Of a stretch of DNA of 60,497 nucleotides, positions 51,548-59,570 are shown in pieces. The position numbers were made by a program, and so were the translations under genes. This DNA comes from Salinivirgaceae bacterium (GTDB lineage Bacteria > Bacteroidota > Bacteroidia > Bacteroidales > SZUA-534): positions 1-60,497 of the forward strand of contig JAEINW010000005.1 of NCBI GenBank assembly GCA_016342715.1, read 5' to 3'. The notes beneath the pieces were generated by a model. It searched no databases and was not told the origin of the DNA. It saw only the letters and a program-made list of their open reading frames with translations. Position 1 is the first letter of the stretch. Every line of letters begins with the position of its first letter.

Positions 51548-52057
51548 ATGACAAAAATTACATTCATAACCGGAGGAGCTCGATCGGGTAAAAGTAGCTT
51601 TGCTCAAAAGCTGGCTGAGGAGCTTTCTGCTTCACCTGTTTATTTGGCCACTGCTCGAATTTGGGATAAGGATTTTCAAAAACGGGTGAACAGACATAAA
51701 GCCGAAAGAGGCGAACACTGGCAAACCATTGAAGAAGAAAAGCAGTTAAGTACATTGATTTTGCATGATAAAACGGTGGTGCTCGATTGCATTACGCTAT
51801 GGTTAACCAATATTTTTCATGACAATAAATACCATGTTGAAAAATCGTTAGCCGAAGCAAAAAAAGAATGGGATAAATTTGTCAGAAATGATTTTCAATT
51901 ACTGGTAGTTAGCAATGAACTAGGAATGGGAGTTCATCCTGAACATGAATCGGCAAGAAAATTTATCGATTTGCAGGGCTGGATGAATCAATACATTGCA
52001 AACACTGCTCATATTGTTTATTTAATGGTATCGGGCTTGCCTGTTAAAATAAAGTAG
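51548..52057 (+). CDS. cobU: Adenosylcobinamide kinase/guanylyltransferase
   Basis: FITGGARSGKSSFAQKLAEEL, HKAERGEHWQTIEE, VSNELGMGVHPE. Confidence 0.95.
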   Translation: MTKITFITGGARSGKSSFAQKLAEELSASPVYLATARIWDKDFQKRVNRHKAERGEHWQTIEEEKQLSTLILHDKTVVLDCITLWLTNIFHDNKYHVEKSLAEAKKEWDKFVRNDFQLLVVSNELGMGVHPEHESARKFIDLQGWMNQYIANTAHIVYLMVSGLPVKIK

Positions 52058-52230
52058 ATGGATGAGAAGAAGAGAGTCTGAAAGGCTCTAATAACTATAA
52101 CTTGGGGCAACGCCTCAAGTAAGCATACACGGAACAAAAAAATCGTCGCAAGTAGTTTGTTTATTTATAATTGAAGAGAAGCATGCGACGAAAACTTGGA
52201 TAACATTTACTTGCTAAAGTATTGAAAATA

Positions 52231-53229
52231 ATGAAAGAACAATTACAGCATAAAATAGATTTTAAAACAAAACCGCTCAGATCGCTAGGTAAATTGGAAG
52301 AAGTAGCCTTAAAAATTGGAATGATCCAGAATACCTTAACTCCTGAATTGAAAAACCCAACCCATCTGGTATTTGCCGCCGACCATGGTTTGGCAGACGA
52401 AGGTGTCAGTCCTTATCCAAAAGAAGTAACTTATCAAATGGTTATGAATTTTTTAAATGGCGGAGCTGCAATCAATATTTTTTGTCGTCAAAACGATATC
52501 AAGCTCAAAGTAATTGATGCTGGTGTAGATTTTGATTTTCCAGCGGAAAGTAATCTGATTCATGAAAAGATTGCAAGAGGTAGTAAAAATATTTTGAAAG
52601 AGCCTGCCATGTCAATGGAAACTTGTCAGCAAGCCATGGATAAAGGAAAAGAAATATTAAATGCAGAATTTGATAAGGCTTGTAATATTATCAGTTTTGG
52701 TGAAATGGGAATTGGCAATACATCGGCTGCAGCTTTGCTTTTGAATAAATTTACCGGATTAGCTATTGAAGAATGTACAGGTCGTGGAACCGGACATAAT
52801 GATGCTGGATTGAAAAAGAAAATTTCAATTTTGAAAGAGGCTTCAACAAAACATCAGGTCAATTCTCCAAAAGAAATACTTGCTGCTTATGGAGGACTTG
52901 AAATTGCCATGATGTGTGGTGCTATGTTGCAAGCCAAAGAAAATAATATGACCATTCTGGTGGATGGTTTTATAGTAACATCGGCTTTATTAGTGGCTTA
53001 TGAAATGGATAAATCTATATTGGATAACTGTATTTTTTGTCATCACTCACAAGAAAAGGCACACAAACATATGTTGGCTCATATGGGTGTTGAGGCTTTG
53101 GTAAATTTGAATATGCGACTTGGCGAAGGTACTGGAGCAGCGGTTGTTTATCCTATAATTAAATCAGCTGTGCTATTTTTAAATGAAATGGCTAGCTTTG
53201 AAGATGCCGGAGTAACTAATAAAGACTAA
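52231..53229 (+). CDS. cobT: Nicotinate-nucleotide--dimethylbenzimidazole phosphoribosyltransferase
   Basis: LGKLEEVALKIGMIQ, FAADHGLADEGVSPYP, GEMGIGNTSAAALL, GRGTGHNDAGL. Confidence 0.95.
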   Translation: MKEQLQHKIDFKTKPLRSLGKLEEVALKIGMIQNTLTPELKNPTHLVFAADHGLADEGVSPYPKEVTYQMVMNFLNGGAAINIFCRQNDIKLKVIDAGVDFDFPAESNLIHEKIARGSKNILKEPAMSMETCQQAMDKGKEILNAEFDKACNIISFGEMGIGNTSAAALLLNKFTGLAIEECTGRGTGHNDAGLKKKISILKEASTKHQVNSPKEILAAYGGLEIAMMCGAMLQAKENNMTILVDGFIVTSALLVAYEMDKSILDNCIFCHHSQEKAHKHMLAHMGVEALVNLNMRLGEGTGAAVVYPIIKSAVLFLNEMASFEDAGVTNKD

Positions 53230-53286
53230 TTATTTAATAATAGATCAGGTTTATCTTTCAACGATATAAAAACCTGACAGGTCTTA

Positions 53287-54081
53287 TTGGATTTTGAAAT
53301 AAATATGCGAAAAGAACTAAAAATATTCTTCACAGCCCTGATGTTCTACACACGGTTCCCGGTGCCTAAAAGCACAGGTTTCTCTAACGAAAATTTAAAC
53401 AGAGCTACAAAATATTTCCCCCTGATTGGTTATATAGTTGGAGGTTTGGGTGCTTTAGTTTTTTTTGCAGCCAATCAGTTTTTATCGGTGCAAATTTCCA
53501 TAATAGCAAGCTTGTGTTTAATGATATTAGCAACAGGAGCTTTTCATGAAGATGCTTTGGCAGATTTTTGCGATGGTTTTGGTGGTGGCTATGGAGTTGA
53601 AAATATTTTAAAAATAATGAAGGATAGTCATATTGGAACTTATGGTACGGTTGGCTTAATTCTTTTATTATTTTCGAAATTTGCTTTATTAACTGAAGTT
53701 GATGTGAAAACAATTCCTATACTAATAATTGTTGGCCATGTAGTAAGCAGAGTAAATACTGTTATTTTAATTTTTAGTTCAAGCTATGTTCGCGATTCCT
53801 ACGGAAGTAAATCAAAACCAGTGGGCGAAAAGCATAAAAATGTTGATTTAGTAGTTGCTCTTTTTATAGGTTTAGTTCCCTTGTTTTTGCTGCCGCTTTA
53901 TTGTATCCCTGTAATTTTATTAGTTCTATCAGCAATCTTTTTATATTTCCGTTATTACATCCATAAAAAAATTGGCGGATACACAGGCGATGTTTTAGGA
54001 GCCTTACAACAATTCTCTGAGGTGGGTATTTATGTTTCCTTTTTTTTAGCACAATATCTTTATGCATTTATATCTAGTTAG
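53287..54081 (+). CDS. cobS: Adenosylcobinamide-GDP ribazoletransferase
   Basis: FYTRFPVP, GAFHEDALADFCDGFGGG, KDSHIGTYGTVGL, GYTGDVLGA. Confidence 0.95.
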   Translation: MDFEINMRKELKIFFTALMFYTRFPVPKSTGFSNENLNRATKYFPLIGYIVGGLGALVFFAANQFLSVQISIIASLCLMILATGAFHEDALADFCDGFGGGYGVENILKIMKDSHIGTYGTVGLILLLFSKFALLTEVDVKTIPILIIVGHVVSRVNTVILIFSSSYVRDSYGSKSKPVGEKHKNVDLVVALFIGLVPLFLLPLYCIPVILLVLSAIFLYFRYYIHKKIGGYTGDVLGALQQFSEVGIYVSFFLAQYLYAFISS

Positions 54082-54610
54082 GCATACACAAGTTGATGTT
54101 CCAAGGGGAATGTGTTATGGTCGAACCGAGGTAGGCCTGGCAAAAACTAATTTGGCTGAATTTGGAGTGGTGGCTAAAAATTTGGAAGGGATTAAATTCA
54201 AATACGTTTATTCTAGTCCCTTATTAAGATGTTTGAAACTTGCTAACTTCTTAAATGAAAAATTAGACTTGCCTAAAATTATCATTGATGATCGTTTACA
54301 AGAATTAAATTTTGGAGTTTGGGAAACCAAACTGTGGTCAGATATTGAGCAAATGGAATATGCTACAGGATGGTTTCACGATTTTGTAAATATTCCCTGT
54401 CCCAATGGAGAAAGCTATTTGCAGTTAATTTCCAGAGCAAAATCATTTATTCATGATTTTAAAATGATGGATACTAACAATAATATTTTAATTGTAACAC
54501 ATGGGGGAGTGGTTCGAGCTATAAATCTGCTTATTAAAAACATTGATCCTTTAAAGGCCTTTGATTTGGAAGTAGATTATGGGCAAATAATAAAACTGGA
54601 AATAAATTAG
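54062..54610 (+). CDS. cobC: Histidine phosphatase (alpha-ribazole phosphatase)
   Basis: LYLVRHTQVDVPRGMCYGRTEVGL, VTHGGVVRAI; overlaps cobS by 20 bp. Confidence 0.9.
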   Translation: MHLYLVRHTQVDVPRGMCYGRTEVGLAKTNLAEFGVVAKNLEGIKFKYVYSSPLLRCLKLANFLNEKLDLPKIIIDDRLQELNFGVWETKLWSDIEQMEYATGWFHDFVNIPCPNGESYLQLISRAKSFIHDFKMMDTNNNILIVTHGGVVRAINLLIKNIDPLKAFDLEVDYGQIIKLEIN

Positions 54611-54616
54611 TACAAA

Positions 54617-56083
54617 ATGAATAAGCTTCGACCCATAATGTTTGTAGGAACCGGTTCCGACGTTGGAAAATCCATTATTAATGCGGCTTTTTGTCGCATT
54701 TTTTTGCAAGATGGCTTTAAACCTGCACCTTTCAAAGCTCAAAATATGTCACTGAATTCATATGCAACTCCCGATGGATTAGAGATTGGTCGAGCACAAG
54801 CGGTTCAGGCCGAAGCGTGTGGTTTGGAAAGTAAGGTTGAAATGAATCCTATTTTGCTAAAGCCTACTTCGGAGATGAATGCCCAGATAGTTTTAAACGG
54901 AAAACCTTTGGGGAATAAATCAGCATCGGAATATTTTTTAGGAAGCGATCGTGATGCGTTGTTTGCAGAAGTAATGAAATCATATGATAAGTTATTTGAG
55001 CATTATAATCCTCTTGTAATTGAAGGAGCTGGTAGTATTTCAGAAATGAATTTATGGGATAAGGATATTGTAAATATGCGAGTAGCATTGGCAAGTAATG
55101 CGGCAACTTATTTAATTGCTGATATTGATAGAGGTGGTGTGTTTGCTAGTGTTTATGGTAGCATAAAATTATTACCTGCAGAGGAAAGAAAGTTGATAAA
55201 GGGAATTATCATAAATAAATTCCGTGGCGATTTAGCTTTATTTGAAGATGGAAAGAAAATGCTGGAAGAACTATGTGGAATTCCAGTAGTAGCAATTATT
55301 CCTTATTATCGCAATATTTTTATTGACGATGAAGATTCAGTGGTTCTGGACAAAAAGATTGCTAAGCTAAAAACTAAGAAGCTCAATATTGTTGTAGTTT
55401 TATTAAAACACATGAGCAATTTTACCGACTTTAATGTGTTGGAACGAATTCCTGAAGTAAATCTATTTTATACCCACTCGGCTGATGATGTTATTAGCTC
55501 TGATATTGTAATAATACCTGGTAGCAAAAATACCATTGAGGATTTAATATATTTGCGAAAATCGGGAATGGCAAAAGCCATTTTACAGGCACATGATTCG
55601 GGTAAAGCAGTTTATGGAATTTGTGGTGGTTTTCAAATGATGGGCGATGAAATATTCGATCCACAGCATTTGGAAAGTGAAGTGGAAGTAATAAAAGGCT
55701 TGGGTTTACTTCCGGTTAAAACCATTTTAACTCCTGAAAAAACAACTGAACAGTGTGAATTTAAATTTCAGAATAATACGGAAGTTTGCAAGGGATATGA
55801 AATTCATATGGGAGAAAGCATGTCGGATAATAAATCACCTCTTGCTATACTATGTAATGGTAAAAAAGATGGTTACATAAAAAACTCAAAAATATGGGGT
55901 ACATATATTCACGGAATTTTTGACAATATTTCAGTAATAAAAGAAATTGTGAAAGTTAATGGGGGAGATGATGTTCAGGATTTTGATTTGAACGATTTTA
56001 AGCAAGCTCAGTACAATAAACTAGCTGATCTTGTGCGAGAATGTTCTGATATGGATTATATATATAAAACTCTAAAGGAATAG
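54617..56083 (+). CDS. cobQ: Cobyric acid synthase
   Basis: MFVGTGSDVGKSIINAAFCRIF, PFKAQNMSLNSYAT, YGICGGFQMMG. Confidence 0.95.
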   Translation: MNKLRPIMFVGTGSDVGKSIINAAFCRIFLQDGFKPAPFKAQNMSLNSYATPDGLEIGRAQAVQAEACGLESKVEMNPILLKPTSEMNAQIVLNGKPLGNKSASEYFLGSDRDALFAEVMKSYDKLFEHYNPLVIEGAGSISEMNLWDKDIVNMRVALASNAATYLIADIDRGGVFASVYGSIKLLPAEERKLIKGIIINKFRGDLALFEDGKKMLEELCGIPVVAIIPYYRNIFIDDEDSVVLDKKIAKLKTKKLNIVVVLLKHMSNFTDFNVLERIPEVNLFYTHSADDVISSDIVIIPGSKNTIEDLIYLRKSGMAKAILQAHDSGKAVYGICGGFQMMGDEIFDPQHLESEVEVIKGLGLLPVKTILTPEKTTEQCEFKFQNNTEVCKGYEIHMGESMSDNKSPLAILCNGKKDGYIKNSKIWGTYIHGIFDNISVIKEIVKVNGGDDVQDFDLNDFKQAQYNKLADLVRECSDMDYIYKTLKE

Positions 56084-56142
56084 ATTGATTTAATAGACCT
56101 GTCAGGTTTTAATTTTAGGCCTATTGATTATAAAACTAATTG

Positions 56143-56721
56143 TTAGGTTTCTGCCAACCTTCCGTCTAATTCTAACTGATCGGCAATTTTTGCCATTCCT
56201 TCAATGGTAAGGGTAATGATTTCAGTTAGTTCCATTTCCATCAATTCGGCACCTTTTTCAATAATGCTGCGGTCAATTTTTGCTGCAAAATTTTTATTGT
56301 TCCATTTCTTTTTAACCGATTTAGCAGTCATATCTAGAATGCTTTTGGTAGGCCTAACTAAAGCCGATGTGGTTACCAAGCCTGTTAATTCATCAATAGT
56401 AAAAAGTGTTTTTTCAAGAAGCGATTCTGGTTTAATATCATTACAAGTCCCCCAAGCATGGCTTAATACAGCGCGAATATATTCTTCGGGCCAATTGTTT
56501 TCTTTTAAAATCTCTTCGGTTTTTATACAATGCTGTTCTGGAAATTTTTCGTAATCCAAGTCGTGAACCAAACCAATAATTCCCCAAAGCTCTTCATCTT
56601 CATTAAAATGTTTGGCAAAATGACGCATGGTAGCTTCAACTGCTAAGCCATGTTTTACTAAACTTTGCGTTTTGTTGTACTCTTTTAAAAGTTCAAAAGC
56701 TTGTTCTCTTGTTGGTTTCAT
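56143..56721 (-). CDS. HD-domain phosphohydrolase
   Basis: LVKHGLAVEATMRHFA...IIGLVHDLDYEKFPEQH...AVLSHAW. Confidence 0.88.
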   Translation of the reverse strand: MKPTREQAFELLKEYNKTQSLVKHGLAVEATMRHFAKHFNEDEELWGIIGLVHDLDYEKFPEQHCIKTEEILKENNWPEEYIRAVLSHAWGTCNDIKPESLLEKTLFTIDELTGLVTTSALVRPTKSILDMTAKSVKKKWNNKNFAAKIDRSIIEKGAELMEMELTEIITLTIEGMAKIADQLELDGRLAET

Positions 56722-56788
56722 ATAATATTTTTTAATTTGCTTACGAAAAATATAAAATTTCCACGCAAAGATCGCAATGATTTAACGC

Positions 56789-56828
56789 AAAAAACGCAAA
56801 GAAATAAATAATTCTTTGCGTTTTTTTT
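56789..56828. terminator. Hairpin AAAAACGCAAAGAA...TTCTTTGCGTTTTT
   Basis: Long inverted repeat with flanking A/T tracts. Confidence 0.6.
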
Positions 56829-56876
56829 GAATTTTATTTTTTGAGCTTTGTTGGTATAGCTTTTATTTTATCAATT

Positions 56877-57057
56877 CCCAGCTCCCGCACTAATGACTGA
56901 TTAAAAAAACGAAGCTCGTGCGCATGTCCTCACGCGTTCGTTGTAAACAAAAGAAATTAAAATAAGATATAAGCCTAGCAAAAATGTTAGGCTTTTTTTT
57001 AATAAAGTTAGCCCTTTAGTTATTAATTTGACCACACGAGAGGACTCGTGCGGCAGC
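56877..57057. repeat. 181-bp REPIN-like element, copy 1
   Basis: Same sequence as 58001-58181 with 3 visible mismatches; contains oppositely oriented TCCT/AGGA-loop hairpins and an internal terminator hairpin. Confidence 0.85.
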
Positions 57058-57096
57058 AGCGCAATCGCGCACTAGAGGGACGGTAGCGGAGAAGGA

Positions 57097-57430
57097 GTAG
57101 ACCTTTGTCTAAAGCAAGAAAATATGAAAAGTGGAGCTGTGGAGCTTTCTCCATTGTAAGAAAGAACGAAAGGTGAAGGCATGGATATTTGCCCATTGCA
57201 TCGGAATGACAAAGAAAGGCATGGAGATTTGTCCAAAGTAAGAAAGGATGACCGGTGGACTCGTGGAGATTTGTCCAAAGCAAGAAAGGACGAAAAGTGA
57301 AGGTATGGAGATTTGTCCATTGCATAGGAATGACAAAGAAAGACATGGAGATTTGTCCAAAGTAAGAAAGGACGACCGGTGGACTCGTGGAGTTTTGTCT
57401 AAAGCAAGTAAAAACTGAAAGTGGCGGTGT
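57097..57430. repeat. Minisatellite of 40/42-bp units with 124-bp higher-order period
   Basis: Unit starts at 57141, 57183, 57223, 57265, 57307, 57347, 57389 (GGAgatTTGTCCaaagyaagaaaggac...). Confidence 0.9.
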
Positions 57431-57523
57431 GAAAGTACCTCCATGGCTTGAAAATTCCAACAGAGTAATTGAGGGGGTTTGTACCTGCTAAAAAAATACA
57501 AGTGTAGACATTGTACCCCTGCT

Positions 57524-57547
57524 GGCGCGAGCTTTCAGCTCGTGTCC
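57524..57547. repeat. REP hairpin at the RAYT 3' flank
   Basis: GGCGCGAGCTTTCAGCTCGTGTCC. Confidence 0.65.
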
Positions 57548-57553
57548 AATTAT

Positions 57554-58000
57554 TTATAGCTCATCAATTTTTATTACTCCGTTACCATCAGTAAAATTGG
57601 AAGCGCTACTATAGTTACCTTCGGTGAGCTCGTAAACTCGGTTCCAGTGGTGAGGCTCCAAAACAAAACCAGATTCCACTGGATTGTAATGTATATAATC
57701 CAATTTTTGCTGAATTACATCAATGCTCCATAATTCAATCGGTTTATTGTGTTGTTGCCAAAACTGTCGCTTTTTAACATTACTATTCTTTCTACCTGCC
57801 CTTTCCATCATCCAAAGTAACCATTATTCGCAAAGCTCATGAGGGCTAAAGCCGTTCTTTTCTACTTTCTTGTGGATTCTCTTCAATCAGGCTTTGAAGT
57901 TTTTTGAAGTATGCGTCTTGAATTCACCTAATAATTTACTTGGGTTATTATTAAAATCTTTAAATATTAAGTGAACATGATTTGGTAAAATACAATAGGC
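57554..58000 (-). pseudogene. Truncated, frame-disrupted REP-associated tyrosine transposase (RAYT / Y1_Tnp)
   Basis: Minus-strand reading: ..YCILPNHVHLIFKDFNNNPSKLLGEFKTHTSKNF.. (HxH motif) then WMMERAGRKNSNVKKRQFWQQHNKPIELWSIDVIQQKLDYIHYNPVESGFV; 5' end replaced at the repeat junction. Confidence 0.85.
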
Positions 58001-58181
58001 CCCAGCTCCCGCACTAATGACTGATTAAAAAAACGAAGCTCGTGCGCGTGTCCTCACGCGTTCGTTGTAAACAAAAGAAATTAAAATAAGATATAAGCCT
58101 AGCAAAAATGTTAGGCTTTTTTTTAATAAAGTTAGCCGTTTAGTTATTAATGTGACCACACGAGAGGACTCGTGCGGCAGC
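58001..58181. repeat. 181-bp REPIN-like element, copy 2
   Basis: Direct repeat of 56877-57057; hairpin CGCGTG-TCCT-CACGCG perfect in this copy. Confidence 0.85.
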
Positions 58182-58233
58182 GGGGGGTAAAGTTAAACAA
58201 TTGAGAATTTAAAAGTCCCAGTAAAAATTATCT

Positions 58234-59568
58234 TCAATGTTTTTTTATTTTATTTATTGTCTGTATAATTAACCATAAATTATTATAATCAACTTCATCA
58301 AATCTATCCCATACTTCTTTTGTTTTATTTTCTTGAGAATAATAAAAGTTATAATAATTAAAATAAATCCTTAAACCGAAATCATCAAAATCATAACCAT
58401 GCTTAGCAAAAATCATATTAGCTAATAATTTCAATTCGTAAGTTGTTAAACTTACCATATCATTAGCAAGCAACAATTTATTTGAAAATAATTTAAAATA
58501 TAAAAGCTCTAGCTCTGAATTTGGCTTATAAGCATACTTATAAAACTTATCGTTTAGTTTTACTTTAAAATAAATATTCTGAGTTTTTTTATTGCTTTCA
58601 TCATACCCAATTAACTTATATTTATTTTTACTTGAAGGAGCTAGTATTTCTTTGAATATCGTTGTATTTGCTATTTCCAATTTATCTTTATCAACAACAC
58701 AAGAAAACCTACTGTCTGCCAGTTTCTTTAAGGTATGTATAAACAACTTAGAATCATCTATACTAGAATGCATATAAAAAAAATTATACTCCAAGTTATT
58801 TACTCCTTTAAAGTTATATGTAATATCTTCTAGCTTATTCTTTTCAATATCATATAGGAAATAACTAAGGCTAGAATAGCCCCCTGCCCATTCTCCAAAT
58901 TCTAATATGTATTTATCTTCAAATAATCTATACCCTGACACAAATTCCTGTTCTGAATCTAACATATCTGACATTTGAAACAGAATATTAGTTTCATTTT
59001 TAGATAAATTAACTGATGAAATTGATTTATCCTTTTCGTTGAAATAATAAAAAATTGTATCTGCGTAGTAAAAAATACCATAAATAACATCTACAGGTGA
59101 CTTACTAACTTTACCCTTTAAAACTAGAGAATCTGATAGTTGATAAAAATAAGTAGAATCTTTACTTCCACTACAGAAAAATAAATTTCTATTATCAATA
59201 TACAATTTGTAAACACCCCCTTTAACAAGTTCTGGCTCCAAAGCATCAAGAATTACGTAATCAATAAATCTATTTGAATTCTCAATATTCTGTTTGAAGA
59301 CTTTTAAAGAAACAGAATCAATATGATACAAAAAACGAACGTTTTCATTAATTTCATCAACATTAATACCTATGCTAAAATCAAAAGATTTAATAAGGAA
59401 AGTGTCTATTAATTGCTTTTCTTCTGACTTTAATTCAATATCTACAACCGTATCACTTAGAATAATAAACTCCTTATTAGGAGCGACCTCTTTCGTTTTA
59501 GTTTGTTTAATAGAACATTCACAAAATAATAATGCCACTATAATAAAAAATAAATATCTTGTTTGCAT
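58234..59568 (-). CDS. Lipoprotein with C-terminal YARHG-like domain; candidate immunity protein
   Basis: Lipobox LLFCECS; LTTYELKLLANMIFAKHGYDFDDFGLRIYF; starts 2 bp after the upstream gene's stop. Confidence 0.6.
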   Translation of the reverse strand: MQTRYLFFIIVALLFCECSIKQTKTKEVAPNKEFIILSDTVVDIELKSEEKQLIDTFLIKSFDFSIGINVDEINENVRFLYHIDSVSLKVFKQNIENSNRFIDYVILDALEPELVKGGVYKLYIDNRNLFFCSGSKDSTYFYQLSDSLVLKGKVSKSPVDVIYGIFYYADTIFYYFNEKDKSISSVNLSKNETNILFQMSDMLDSEQEFVSGYRLFEDKYILEFGEWAGGYSSLSYFLYDIEKNKLEDITYNFKGVNNLEYNFFYMHSSIDDSKLFIHTLKKLADSRFSCVVDKDKLEIANTTIFKEILAPSSKNKYKLIGYDESNKKTQNIYFKVKLNDKFYKYAYKPNSELELLYFKLFSNKLLLANDMVSLTTYELKLLANMIFAKHGYDFDDFGLRIYFNYYNFYYSQENKTKEVWDRFDEVDYNNLWLIIQTINKIKKH

Positions 59569-59570
59569 CT

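Noticed and set aside
56753-56830. ACGCAAAG repeats as a special regulatory array
   Set aside because: Best explained as a terminator hairpin plus the common CGCAAAG-type Bacteroidetes intergenic sequence.
57097-57430. Possible CRISPR array
   Set aside because: Units are contiguous and similar throughout, with no unique spacers and no cas genes.
57023-57501. Three overlapping minus-strand ORFs (145, 82 and 130 aa)
   Set aside because: All lie in the 40/42-bp minisatellite whose 124-bp super-period cycles the frame; open frames are a by-product of the repeat.
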